Source: Paludibacteraceae bacterium
GTDB lineage: Bacteria > Bacteroidota > Bacteroidia > Bacteroidales > Paludibacteraceae
Length of the DNA: 54,584 nt
Direction of reading: 5' to 3'
NCBI GenBank assembly: GCA_017961765.1
Contig: JAGCWQ010000066.1
Span: 1-54,584, forward strand
A program made the position numbers and the translations under genes. Below are positions 15,593 to 24,448 of the stretch, piece by piece. The notes under the pieces were generated by a model. That model saw only the letters and a list, made by a program, of their open reading frames with translations. It was not told the origin of the DNA and made no database searches. The first letter of the stretch is position 1. Each line of letters begins with the position of its first letter.

Positions 15593-16204
15593 ATGGCTGA
15601 TTTAAAGAAGATTAAGACCGCTTTGGTGTCAGTTTATCACAAAGATAAATTGGACTTGATTATCAAGAAGCTCCATGCGGAAGGAGTTAAATTCATATCA
15701 ACAGGAGGAACACAAACTTTCATAGAGTCTTTGGGCATTCCATGCGAGGCAGTGGAGAACTTGACGGGTTATCCATCCATCCTTGGCGGACGTGTGAAGA
15801 CTTTGCATCCGAAGATTTTCGGTGGTATTCTCGGCAGAAGGGCTTTGGCGGAAGACCAAGCGCAGATGGCGAAGTATGAGATTCCTGAGATTGATTTGGT
15901 TATCGTGGATTTGTATCCATTCGAAGACACGGTGGCTTCTGGTGCAGACGAGCAATCCATCATCGAGAAGATTGACATAGGCGGTATCTCTTTGATCAGG
16001 GCAGCTGCCAAGAACTTCAACGACGTTGTCATCGTGGCATCCCAAACTCAATATGAGCCGTTCTACAAATTGTTGTCGGCTAAGGGTGCTGCCACTACCG
16101 TTGACGACCGCAAGTGGTTTGCGAAAGAGGCGTTCGGCGTTTCTTCCCACTACGACACGGCCATCCACGCATATTTTGAGAAAACATCGAAGGCTTCCCT
16201 CTAA
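15593..16204 (+). CDS. purH: Stand-alone IMP cyclohydrolase domain (N-terminal half of PurH), 203 aa
   Basis: PurH normally has two domains: an N-terminal MGS-like IMP cyclohydrolase, which closes FAICAR to IMP, and a C-terminal AICAR transformylase of about 300 residues. Only the first is here. Its motifs are intact: STGGT near residue 38, GGRVKTLHPKIFGGIL near 65-80, VIVDLYPFE near 105, and IEKIDIGGISLIRAAAKN near 125-142. The frame ends after SSHYDTAIHAYFEKTSKASL, where the full-length protein would continue. mreB starts 60 bases later, so no hidden remainder exists. The active-site region looks functional, suggesting a true single-domain enzyme rather than decay. The last codons form part of a terminator. 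It precedes mreB, the usual Bacteroidales position of purH. Confidence 0.9.
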   Translation: MADLKKIKTALVSVYHKDKLDLIIKKLHAEGVKFISTGGTQTFIESLGIPCEAVENLTGYPSILGGRVKTLHPKIFGGILGRRALAEDQAQMAKYEIPEIDLVIVDLYPFEDTVASGADEQSIIEKIDIGGISLIRAAAKNFNDVVIVASQTQYEPFYKLLSAKGAATTVDDRKWFAKEAFGVSSHYDTAIHAYFEKTSKASL

Positions 16205-16221
16205 TCGGGAAGGCTTCTTTT
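16189..16221 (+). terminator. Terminator overlapping the end of the purH domain gene
   Basis: GAAGGCTTCCC (16189-16199) pairs with GGGAAGGCTTC (16207-16217) with one mismatch and a seven-base loop, followed by TTTT. Its left arm includes the last codons before the stop. It would at least reduce read-through into mreB. Confidence 0.55.
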
Positions 16222-16264
16222 AAGAACTAATAAATCGGGGGAGTAGAAATCTCCTAATCTAACA

Positions 16265-17296
16265 ATGGGTCGATTTTCATTTACGCAAGAGATCGCCATT
16301 GACTTGGGAACGGCAAACACCATTATCATCCACAATGATAAGATTGTCGTTGACGAGCCTTCTGTGGTGGCCTTGGATCGCAAGACAAACAAGATGATTG
16401 CCGTGGGCGAGGAAGCTCGTAAGATGCATGGCAAGACACACGAGAACATCCGAACGGTTCGCCCGTTGAGGGATGGTGTGATTGCAGACTTTGACGCTGC
16501 GCAACAAATGATGAGGGGAATGATCAAAATGGCGTTCCCAGGTAATAGGTGGTTCTCTCCACACTTGAAGATGGTAGTCTGTATTCCTTCGGGTAGTACG
16601 GGTGTGGAGGAGCGTGCTGTGCGTGACTCTTCGGAGAAGGCTGATGCCCGTGAGGTATATCTTATTCAGGAACCTATGGCCGCTGCAATCGGTATCGGTA
16701 TCGATGTCGAGGCTGCGGAAGGAAATATGATTGTGGATATAGGTGGTGGTACGACTGAGATCGCAGTGATATCCTTGGGTGGTATCGTATCGAACAAATC
16801 CATTCGTATCGCCGGTGATGATTTGACTGCCGATGTTGTGGAGTACATGCGTCGTCAGCACAACATCAAGGTGGGTGAGCGTACTGCCGAGTTGATTAAG
16901 ATTAACGTCGGTTCGGCCCTCACAAGCTTGGATGAGCCGCCTGAAGATTATATCGTCCGCGGACCAAACCAGATGACTGCCCTCCCAATGGAGGTGCCTG
17001 TCTCTTACCAGGAAGTGGCTCATTGTATCGAAAAGTCCATCTCGAAGATAGAGGCGGCTGTATTGAGCGCATTGGAGCAGACCCCTCCTGAATTGTATGC
17101 CGATATCGTTAGAAACGGTATCTGGATGACGGGTGGCGGTGCTTTGCTTCGTGGTTTGAATAAGAGGTTGACCAACAAGATTGGCATACCATTCCATATT
17201 GCTGACGATCCATTGCACGCTGTGGCAAGGGGTACGGGAACAGCTCTTAAGAATGTGGATAAGTTTGCCTTCTTGAAGAACGGAAATGAGATTTGA
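16265..17296 (+). CDS. mreB: Rod-shape protein MreB, 343 aa
   Basis: MreB is the bacterial actin homologue. It forms membrane-bound filaments that guide lateral wall synthesis by the RodA-PBP2 pair. The actin-type nucleotide-binding motifs are all present: DLGTANTIIIH near residue 11 (phosphate 1), DIGGGTTEIAVIS near 160 (phosphate 2) and WMTGGGALLRGL near 285 (adenosine). An amphipathic N-terminal start (MGRFSFTQEIAID) is typical. Length is normal. It heads mreB-mreC-mreD-mrdA-rodA, with a 181-base gap before mreC that contains a hairpin. Confidence 0.97.
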   Translation: MGRFSFTQEIAIDLGTANTIIIHNDKIVVDEPSVVALDRKTNKMIAVGEEARKMHGKTHENIRTVRPLRDGVIADFDAAQQMMRGMIKMAFPGNRWFSPHLKMVVCIPSGSTGVEERAVRDSSEKADAREVYLIQEPMAAAIGIGIDVEAAEGNMIVDIGGGTTEIAVISLGGIVSNKSIRIAGDDLTADVVEYMRRQHNIKVGERTAELIKINVGSALTSLDEPPEDYIVRGPNQMTALPMEVPVSYQEVAHCIEKSISKIEAAVLSALEQTPPELYADIVRNGIWMTGGGALLRGLNKRLTNKIGIPFHIADDPLHAVARGTGTALKNVDKFAFLKNGNEI

Positions 17297-17340
17297 TGCA
17301 GAGTAAACGCTATTCTGTGTGTCTTATTAGATAACTACTC

Positions 17341-17376
17341 ACAAAAACACGGTGTATTTTTGCAACGTGTTTTTGT
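17341..17376 (+). terminator. Hairpin between mreB and mreC
   Basis: ACAAAAACACG (17341-17351) pairs perfectly with CGTGTTTTTGT (17366-17376). The loop contains TATTTTTG (17355-17362), a full -7 match, without a good -33 box. The site could therefore be an attenuator after mreB, an internal start for mreC, or both. Confidence 0.45.
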
Positions 17377-17477
17377 TGTTATTTGAGAGGTGGTTTCGTA
17401 GGAACGGGTATCCTCCTCTTGGGTAGTGTATAAATGGTTGTAAACAAAAGGTATAGGTAAATCGTTTTTCGGATTGT

Positions 17478-18338
17478 ATGAAGGCATTAATCCGTTTTTT
17501 TGTTAGGCATAGGATATTGATTCTTTTCATCTTCTTGGAATCTTTATCCCTCTTTCTTGTCGTCAAGCATAACCAAATTCAGCGGACTTCCTTCCTGAAC
17601 TCCAGTAATGCGTTGGCTGGAAATATTTATCAGATGTCGAACTCTGTTTCTGAATATTTCTCTTTGGAGCAGGTGAACCACTCGTTGGCGAAGGAGAACA
17701 CCGAGTTGAAGCAGCGCTTGTCTCAGGTGGAGGAGGAACTCCGTTTCTTGAAGCAGGACTCTTCCTACCAAGGCAGGAAGGAGATGGCGATACAAAAGAA
17801 GTACTCTTTTGTCACGGCTAAGGTCATCAATGCTTCTTACAACAAGCATAAGAACTACCTGACGTTGGACAAGGGTGCCCTCGACGGAATGAAAGTGGAG
17901 ATGGGTGTCGTCAACGACTTGGGTGTCGTTGGTATCGTCAGTTCGGTCTCCGACCACTTTTCGGTGGTTTTGCCTATCCTCAACCCGCTTTCCAGCATTA
18001 GTGTGAAGTTGAAGGGCGAGAGCAAGTCGGGCTTCTTGGTTTGGGATGGTCGTGACAGCGAGACGGCCCTTCTGCAGGAGATGCCTCGTTATGTCAAGGC
18101 GGCTGTCGGCGATACGGTCGTGACCAGTGGCTACTCCTCCATCTTCCCGGAGGGAATCCCCGTGGGAAGGGTGAAGTATGTGAAACGGACGAATGATGAC
18201 AACTACTATATGGAGGTAACGTTGGCAGCGGATTTCTCCCAACTTTCCTACGTCGATGCGATGGCATTTGATAATTTGGATGAGGAGCAGGAGTTGGAGA
18301 ATCAGAATCTGCAGAAAATGGAAGGAGGCAAGAAATGA
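17478..18338 (+). CDS. mreC: Rod-shape protein MreC, 286 aa
   Basis: MreC is a bitopic inner-membrane protein that activates PBP2 in the elongasome. One membrane helix lies at about residues 10-30 (ILILFIFLESLSLFLVV). A coiled coil covers about 62-100 (LEQVNHSLAKENTELKQRLS). The beta domain follows, with LDKGALDGMKVEMGVVNDLGVVG and DTVVTSGYSSIFPEGIPVG, signature sequences of MreC. The end is acidic and glutamine-rich. The stop overlaps the mreD start (ATGATG), indicating coupled translation. Confidence 0.95.
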   Translation: MKALIRFFVRHRILILFIFLESLSLFLVVKHNQIQRTSFLNSSNALAGNIYQMSNSVSEYFSLEQVNHSLAKENTELKQRLSQVEEELRFLKQDSSYQGRKEMAIQKKYSFVTAKVINASYNKHKNYLTLDKGALDGMKVEMGVVNDLGVVGIVSSVSDHFSVVLPILNPLSSISVKLKGESKSGFLVWDGRDSETALLQEMPRYVKAAVGDTVVTSGYSSIFPEGIPVGRVKYVKRTNDDNYYMEVTLAADFSQLSYVDAMAFDNLDEEQELENQNLQKMEGGKK

Positions 18339-18841
18339 TGGATATTCTTTTGAGACGCGGAGGCTCGTTTGTCCTTTTTGTCTTGTTGCAGGTTTTGGTC
18401 TTGAATAACATTCTTTTTTATGGTTTCATTAATCCATATCTCTATATCTTGTTCTTGATCACGCTCCCTTCCAACCTCTCCCGTAGTACTTTTCTGCTGA
18501 TAGGTTTCATTATGGGCTTGTTGGTCGATATCTTTTCAGGAACTCCGGGATGCCATGCCAGCGCATGCGTACTCCTTTGCTACTTGATTCCTTATCTTCA
18601 AAATCTGTTTGGTCCACGGAGCGACCACTCTTCGAATGTACAGCCCTCTTTCAAGACTTACGGCTCGGGAGGCTTCATGCAGTATGCGGTGATTTTGGTG
18701 GTGATTCATCATTTCTTCTTTTTGTTGGTGGAAGACGGATCCCTCTCCGATATCCTTTGGGTTTTGTTGAAGACTCTGTTTAGTTCCATCTTCACCATTA
18801 TGATGATTTGGATTTTGGAAATGATTAAATCAAAGAACTAA
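18335..18841 (+). CDS. mreD: Rod-shape protein MreD, 168 aa
   Basis: A small integral membrane protein of the elongasome. Five or so membrane helices are visible, and a conserved-type segment FIMGLLVDIFSGTPGCHASA (about residues 57-76) matches the MreD G-x-x-x-D-x-x-x-G pattern. Two adjacent ATGs overlap the mreC stop; either could be used. mrdA follows after one base. Confidence 0.9.
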   Translation: MMDILLRRGGSFVLFVLLQVLVLNNILFYGFINPYLYILFLITLPSNLSRSTFLLIGFIMGLLVDIFSGTPGCHASACVLLCYLIPYLQNLFGPRSDHSSNVQPSFKTYGSGGFMQYAVILVVIHHFFFLLVEDGSLSDILWVLLKTLFSSIFTIMMIWILEMIKSKN

Positions 18842-18842
18842 T

Positions 18843-20681
18843 ATGTTAAACGATCAATATCAAAATAGGAAGAATGTCATTGGAGGCCTGGCGATATTGG
18901 TCGTGCTTATCTATATCCTAAGGTTGATTAACCTGCAGATTGTCGATGACTCCTACCGAGACAAGGCGGATAGTAATGCCTTTTGGAAGAAGACGCAGTT
19001 CCCGACGCGTGGCTTGATTCGTGACAGGAACGGTAAATTGTTGGTATATAATAAACCTGCCTATGATATTATGGTCGTCACGAAGGAGATGGCCGATTTG
19101 GATACTCTCGATTTCTGTCGGACGGTAGGAATTACGAAGGAGGTTTTCGACAAAAGGATGCGTGAGATTCGTCGAAAGCGGGGCTATTCACCCTATACAC
19201 CCCAATCCTTCATCCCTCAGTTGTCCTCTATGGAGTATGCTGTATTGCAGGAGAAGATGTTCCGTTTCCCAGGAATCTATATCCAGAAGCGTACGTTGCG
19301 TGAGTATAACTATCCGAATGCCGCTTTGCTTTTGGGCTCTATCGGTGAGGTGAGCAAGGCGGTGGTCGATGCGCCGGATAATGATTTCTATGTACCGGGC
19401 GACTTTGCCGGGCAGAACGGTGTGGAACTTACTTACGAGAAAGTTCTGCGTGGTGAGAAGGGTGTCGAGATTTTGCTCCGTGATGCCCACGGACGTATCA
19501 AGGGTAGTTATAATAATGGAGAATATGATGTTCCTTCCAAACCGGGGAAAAATTTGATGCTCTCCATTGATATCGATTTACAGGCCTATGGCGAGAAGTT
19601 GATGCAGAATAAGAAGGGTAGTATCGTAGCCATCGATCCCTCCACTGGCGAGATCTTGGCATTGGTTTCCAGTCCTACTTACGACCCTTCCCTTTTGGTG
19701 GGCCGTCAGCGTACGAAGAACTACGCCAAGTTGGTCTCCGACCCCTTGAAGCCGTTGTTCGACCGTCCTATGATGGCGCGTTACCCTCCGGGTTCGACTT
19801 TTAAGACGGCCAACGCTCTCGTCTTCCAACAGGAGAATATCATCAACCGAAATACGGCCTATGGCTGTTCCCATGGATTCCATGCGGGGTCGTTGACGGT
19901 GGGATGCCACGGTCATGCCTCTCCGCTTAATCTGGTTCAATCCATCCAGCACTCTTGCAACGCCTATTATTGCTCGGGATTCCGTGCGATGATCGACAAC
20001 CGCAAGTATAAGAAGGTTTCGGATGCTTTCGAAGTGTGGAAAAGCCATATCGTCTCTCTCGGTTTTGGTTATAAATTGGGTGCGGACGTGCCCAACGAGA
20101 ATCGAGGCTATATCCCGAATGCCGCCGTTTTTGACAAGACTTACGGTAAGGATAGGTGGAAGGCTTTGACGGTCATCTCCCTTTCCATTGGTCAGGGTGA
20201 AATTTTGGCGACCCCTTTGCAGATTGCCAATTTGGGTGCGGTCATTGCCAATCGTGGTTATTATATCACACCTCATCTCGTGAAAGGTATAGAGGATGGA
20301 CAGATAGACACCTCCTTTATCCAGAAGAAGGTCTCCTCGATCGATCCGAAATATTTCGAGCCAGTCGTGGAGGGTATGCACATGGTAATGACAGGCGGTA
20401 CGGGTTATTATGCCCGGATCGATAGCATCGAGGTCTGCGGTAAGACAGGAACTGCGCAGAACCCGCATGGTGCGGACCACTCCCTCTTTATGTCCTTCGC
20501 TCCGATGGACAATCCGAAGATCGCCATCTGTGTGGTGGTGGAGAATAGTGGATTCGGTGCGACGTGGGCGGCTCCAATTGCTTCCTTGATGATGGAGAAG
20601 TATCTGAAAGGATACATTCCGAAGCGGAAGAAGGCAGTGGAGGAAAGAATGTTTAACGCTAATTTACTTCCAAAGAATTGA
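18843..20681 (+). CDS. mrdA: Penicillin-binding protein 2, elongation transpeptidase, 612 aa
   Basis: PBP2 crosslinks peptidoglycan during side-wall growth with RodA. An N-terminal membrane anchor at about residues 13-30 is followed by the pedestal domain (FPTRGLIRDRNGKLL). The transpeptidase motifs are S318-T-F-K (PGSTFKTAN), S371-C-N, and K534-T-G-T (CGKTGTAQNPHG). All are intact. Length is normal. The stop overlaps the TTG start of rodA by four bases. Confidence 0.96.
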   Translation: MLNDQYQNRKNVIGGLAILVVLIYILRLINLQIVDDSYRDKADSNAFWKKTQFPTRGLIRDRNGKLLVYNKPAYDIMVVTKEMADLDTLDFCRTVGITKEVFDKRMREIRRKRGYSPYTPQSFIPQLSSMEYAVLQEKMFRFPGIYIQKRTLREYNYPNAALLLGSIGEVSKAVVDAPDNDFYVPGDFAGQNGVELTYEKVLRGEKGVEILLRDAHGRIKGSYNNGEYDVPSKPGKNLMLSIDIDLQAYGEKLMQNKKGSIVAIDPSTGEILALVSSPTYDPSLLVGRQRTKNYAKLVSDPLKPLFDRPMMARYPPGSTFKTANALVFQQENIINRNTAYGCSHGFHAGSLTVGCHGHASPLNLVQSIQHSCNAYYCSGFRAMIDNRKYKKVSDAFEVWKSHIVSLGFGYKLGADVPNENRGYIPNAAVFDKTYGKDRWKALTVISLSIGQGEILATPLQIANLGAVIANRGYYITPHLVKGIEDGQIDTSFIQKKVSSIDPKYFEPVVEGMHMVMTGGTGYYARIDSIEVCGKTGTAQNPHGADHSLFMSFAPMDNPKIAICVVVENSGFGATWAAPIASLMMEKYLKGYIPKRKKAVEERMFNANLLPKN

Positions 20682-22147
20682 GACAGGAATCAAGTATATG
20701 GCAAAATGTAGATTGGTTTACGATCGGAATCTACGTCGTGTTGATCATCGCGGGATGGTTCAGCATTTATGGTGCTGTCTATAATTTCGAGGACACGCCC
20801 TTTTGGGATTTCTCCGTCCGTTATGGTAAGCAATTGGTCTGGATGGGATGCGCCCTTGTGATTGCGGTCATATTGCTCAGCTTGGACAACCGAGTTTATA
20901 GTATTTTCGCCTATATTATATATGGTGTTTCTATTATATCGCTGATAGTCACGTTGATAGTCGCCCCCGACATTAAGGGGTCCCGATCCTGGCTCGTATT
21001 GGGTCCGGTAAGTATCCAGCCTGCCGAATTTGCGAAGACGGCCACCTGCTTGGCTTTAGCTAAGCTGATGAGTTCCTACGGTTTCCGATTGGGCAACGTC
21101 AGTGATGCTGTCAAGGTGGCTCTGCTTTTTGCCTTGCCTCCGTTGTTGATTATCTTGCAGCAGGAGACGGGTTCGGCCTTGGTCTATGCGGCTCTTTTCT
21201 TGGTCTTGTATCGGGAGGGTATGCCGGGAGTGTTCCTCTTCCTGGGTCTGTGTGCGGTGGTCTTTTTTATCGTGGCCATCCGTTTTGGGGAGGAGCCTAT
21301 CATACCGCTTTTGCCGGAGGAATCTTATGGTGTGTTTCTGGTCATGCTGATGGCTATCGTGGTTCAGTGTGGTTTCCTATATGTCTTTTTGAAGGATTTG
21401 GATTCGGTCAAGAAGTTGGCGACGGCAAATGTTTTGCTTTTCCTTATCTTTTATCTGGTCTATAGGATATTTGACTATCCGATACATTTCACCTATGTGG
21501 CCTATTTCTCCATTGCCGCCTCGGTGGTCTATTTCATTGTATTGTGTATTTCAAGAAGTAAGTTGACCTATCTGGGGATTGCCGCTTTCCTGATTGGCTC
21601 GGTAGTCTATGCGCAGATGGCCGACTATGCTTTTACGAAGGTCTTGCAGCCCCACCAGCAGGTGCGTATCAAGGTGACGCTTGGAATGATCAACGACCCT
21701 CAGAAGGCGGACTATAACGTGAACCAGTCGAAGATTGCCATCGGATCAGGTGGTTTTTCGGGCAAGGGCTTTTTGAACGGAACGCAGACAAAGTTGAAAT
21801 ATGTGCCGGAGCAGGATACCGACTTTATCTTCTGTACGGTAGGCGAGGAGCATGGTTTTGTTGGATCGGTGGCTGTCTTGTCGCTTTTCCTTGCCTTGAT
21901 TCTGCGGCTTATCTATTTGGCGGAACGACAGCGGGCCCTTTTCAGTAGGATATATGGCTATTGCGTGGCCTCCATCTTCTTCTTCCATCTGGCCATTAAT
22001 ATAGGTATGGTTTTGGGTTTGACCCCTGTGATTGGTATCCCTTTACCGTTTTTCAGTTATGGTGGTTCCTCCTTGTGGGGCTTTACCATATTGTTGTTCA
22101 TCTTTTTGCGTCTGGACGCCAGCCGTATGGAGTATATGGCGAATTAG
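20678..22147 (+). CDS. rodA: SEDS glycosyltransferase RodA, 489 aa
   Basis: RodA polymerises lipid II glycans for the elongasome. About ten membrane helices are present. The SEDS features are seen: IKGSRSWLVLGPVSIQPAEFAK near residue 105-125, an acidic residue region near EEHGFVGS (about 390), and the closing GIPLPFFSYGGSSL near 455. The chosen TTG start overlaps the mrdA stop (TTGA); no suitable ATG lies nearby, and the resulting N-terminus (IWQNVDWFTIGIYVVL) looks right for the family. A larger central insert with extra helices is normal in Bacteroidales. Confidence 0.94.
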   Translation: MRQESSIWQNVDWFTIGIYVVLIIAGWFSIYGAVYNFEDTPFWDFSVRYGKQLVWMGCALVIAVILLSLDNRVYSIFAYIIYGVSIISLIVTLIVAPDIKGSRSWLVLGPVSIQPAEFAKTATCLALAKLMSSYGFRLGNVSDAVKVALLFALPPLLIILQQETGSALVYAALFLVLYREGMPGVFLFLGLCAVVFFIVAIRFGEEPIIPLLPEESYGVFLVMLMAIVVQCGFLYVFLKDLDSVKKLATANVLLFLIFYLVYRIFDYPIHFTYVAYFSIAASVVYFIVLCISRSKLTYLGIAAFLIGSVVYAQMADYAFTKVLQPHQQVRIKVTLGMINDPQKADYNVNQSKIAIGSGGFSGKGFLNGTQTKLKYVPEQDTDFIFCTVGEEHGFVGSVAVLSLFLALILRLIYLAERQRALFSRIYGYCVASIFFFHLAINIGMVLGLTPVIGIPLPFFSYGGSSLWGFTILLFIFLRLDASRMEYMAN

Positions 22148-22191
22148 CGTGAGCCAGGGCTTTTCTCGGATTTATTTTTTGCGTGGTTTTT

Positions 22192-23106
22192 ATGGATACT
22201 AAGAAGGAACTGGGTGGACATGCCGCTGCGTTTGGCTCCTATCTGATTTTCGGACTCAACATCATTGCTTGTAAGAATGTGGCCAATTCGGGACTGGTCT
22301 CTCCGATTTGCCTTTTTTCCATACGGGCCATAGGAGCGACGATGCTCTTTTGGTTTGCTTCGATGTTCCTTCCCAAGGAGTCGGTTGAAAAACGTGATTT
22401 GTTTCGGATATTCCTTGCTTCCATGCTGGGACTCTTTTTGACGCAGATAGTCTTTCTGAAGGCTATCACGATAACGACACCGATGGATGCCTCCATCATC
22501 TCTACTTTGACACCCATCATGACGATGTTTATCGCGGCCTTCTATCTCAAGGAACCGATTACGTTGAAGAAGGTGGCGGGTGTGTTGATTAGTTTCTGTG
22601 GTGTCACATATTTGATTTTCAACTCGACGCACGAGTCGGGAGGCATTGAGAAATCGGCTCCGCTGGGTATCTTTTTCATGGTGCTCAATGGCCTTTTCTT
22701 CGCTTTGTATTTGGGAATTTTCCGTCCGTTGACGATGAAGTATAGTGTGGTGACATTCATGAAATGGATGTTCCTCTTCTCGTTGCTGGCGGGTCTTCCT
22801 TTCTCCGCAGCTGATTTTATAGCGATGGATTACGCCTCTTTTTCTACAAGTGTGGTGCTTAATTTAGCCTATGTCGTTTTTTTTGCGACATTTATTTCTT
22901 ATCTTTTGATTCCAATCGGACAAAAAATATTGCGTCCGACCATTGTGAGCATGTACTCTTATGTGCAGCCTATTGTGGCGGCAGGGCTGAGCATCTATCT
23001 GGGTATGGATGAACTCTCTTGGGAGAAGTTGTTGGCGGCGGTCTTGGTCTTTGTCGGCGTGGCGGTAGTCAATAGGAGCAAAGCGGCGAAGATGAAAAAG
23101 GAGTGA
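22192..23106 (+). CDS. EamA/DMT-family exporter, 304 aa
   Basis: Ten membrane helices in two related five-helix halves, the drug/metabolite transporter layout. Typical segments are STLTPIMTMFIAAFYLKEPITLKKVAGVLISF at the end of the first half and YSYVQPIVAAGLSIYLGMDELSWEKLLAAVLVFVGV at the end of the second. Such proteins export amino acids or related metabolites, but the substrate cannot be read from sequence. The ATG at 22192 is chosen over a GTG three codons upstream. It follows rodA by 44 bases. Confidence 0.88.
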   Translation: MDTKKELGGHAAAFGSYLIFGLNIIACKNVANSGLVSPICLFSIRAIGATMLFWFASMFLPKESVEKRDLFRIFLASMLGLFLTQIVFLKAITITTPMDASIISTLTPIMTMFIAAFYLKEPITLKKVAGVLISFCGVTYLIFNSTHESGGIEKSAPLGIFFMVLNGLFFALYLGIFRPLTMKYSVVTFMKWMFLFSLLAGLPFSAADFIAMDYASFSTSVVLNLAYVVFFATFISYLLIPIGQKILRPTIVSMYSYVQPIVAAGLSIYLGMDELSWEKLLAAVLVFVGVAVVNRSKAAKMKKE

Positions 23107-23182
23107 ACGTCTGCAACTTAGAGTTCGAGTCCGCTCTGGATCCGGAATCATGCAAGTATCATAGATTTAGAGATTAAGTGTT

Positions 23183-24442
23183 ATGAATGATAATGTCCTT
23201 GATAAATTGAAGACCTTGGCGGAATCGGCCAAGTATGATGTCTCCTGTTCGTCGAGCGGGGTAGGTCGAGGACACAAATCGGGCATGGTCGGCAGTACGT
23301 CGGGCTGGGGCATCTGCCACAGTTATACGGAGGACGGACGTTGTATCTCCCTTCTGAAAATCATGCTGACCAACTATTGCATGTATGATTGTGCCTATTG
23401 CATCAACCGAAGGAGCAATGACATCCGTCGGGCGACGTTCTCCGTCTCCGAGTTGGTCGAACTGACGATGGAGTTTTATCGTAGGAACTATATAGAGGGT
23501 TTGTTTCTCAGTTCGGGTGTGGTGCGTAGTCCGGATTATACGATGGAAAGGCTGGTTCGTGTAGTGAAGGATCTTCGACAGATTCATCGTTACAATGGTT
23601 ACATTCATTTGAAGAGCATCCCAGGAGCGAGTCGCGAATTAGTCGATGAAGCGGGACTTTATGCCGATAGGATGAGCGTCAACATAGAGATTCCCAACGA
23701 GGGTAGCTTGAAGCAGTTGGCTCCCGAAAAAGATTTCCAAAGTGTCTTTTTGCCGATGAACTACATCCGGCAAGGATCGCTCCAAAGCAAGGAAGAACGC
23801 AAACATTCCCGTTATGCACCTCGTTATGTGCCGGCAGGTCAGAGTACGCAGATGATAGTGGGGGCAACGCCAGAGCGGGATAAGGATATCCTCTCTTTGA
23901 GTGCGCAGTTATACCGAGATCCTTCGATGAAAAGGGTCTATTATTCGGGCTATGTCCCCGTGAATACGAACGACGCACGCTTGCCTGCGGTGGTCAAACC
24001 GCCATTGTTGCGCGAAAACCGCCTTTATCAAGCCGATTGGCTCCTCCGCTTCTATCAATTTTCAGTGGAGGAGATTGTTGACGACGCCTACCCGGATTTG
24101 GATCTGGAGATTGACCCTAAACTCTCTTGGGCGTTGCGCCATCCCGAGAAATTTCCGGTGGATGTCAATACAGCCGACTATGAGCTCTTGCTTCGGGTGC
24201 CTGGCCTTGGTGTCAAGTCCGCCAATCTGATTGTGGCCTCCCGCCGTTTTGGTACTTTGTCTTCTTGGCAATTGAAGAAGATGGGGGTCGTGATGAAGAA
24301 GGCGCAATATTTTTTGACCTGCAGAGAGTTGCCCATGCGGACCATCAACGAACTATCTCCCGACCGTGTCCGACGAATCCTGACAAAAGGGGATAAAACT
24401 CCGATGAATACGCAGTATACGTTGCAATTTTCAGATGATTGA
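23183..24442 (+). CDS. Putative DNA modification/repair radical SAM protein, 419 aa
   Basis: The radical-SAM cluster motif is C66-x3-C70-x2-C73 (CMYDCAYC), which would hold a 4Fe-4S cluster and cleave SAM. The C-terminal third carries a helix-hairpin-helix segment (VNTADYELLLRVPGLGVKSANLIVAS), a common DNA-backbone binding module. This arrangement matches the TIGR03916 family of putative DNA-modification or repair proteins. The next gene, six bases after the stop, is its regular partner (TIGR03915/DUF4130 type). The actual substrate lesion or base is not established to my knowledge. Confidence 0.88.
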   Translation: MNDNVLDKLKTLAESAKYDVSCSSSGVGRGHKSGMVGSTSGWGICHSYTEDGRCISLLKIMLTNYCMYDCAYCINRRSNDIRRATFSVSELVELTMEFYRRNYIEGLFLSSGVVRSPDYTMERLVRVVKDLRQIHRYNGYIHLKSIPGASRELVDEAGLYADRMSVNIEIPNEGSLKQLAPEKDFQSVFLPMNYIRQGSLQSKEERKHSRYAPRYVPAGQSTQMIVGATPERDKDILSLSAQLYRDPSMKRVYYSGYVPVNTNDARLPAVVKPPLLRENRLYQADWLLRFYQFSVEEIVDDAYPDLDLEIDPKLSWALRHPEKFPVDVNTADYELLLRVPGLGVKSANLIVASRRFGTLSSWQLKKMGVVMKKAQYFLTCRELPMRTINELSPDRVRRILTKGDKTPMNTQYTLQFSDD

Positions 24443-24448
24443 AGCAAG

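Noticed and set aside
15593-16264. Frameshift or hidden second half of purH
   Set aside because: Only 60 bases separate the stop from mreB, and they contain a terminator; nothing resembling the AICAR transformylase domain is there.
16277-17218. A 313-codon minus-strand frame across mreB
   Set aside because: Antisense shadow of mreB with no recognisable sequence.
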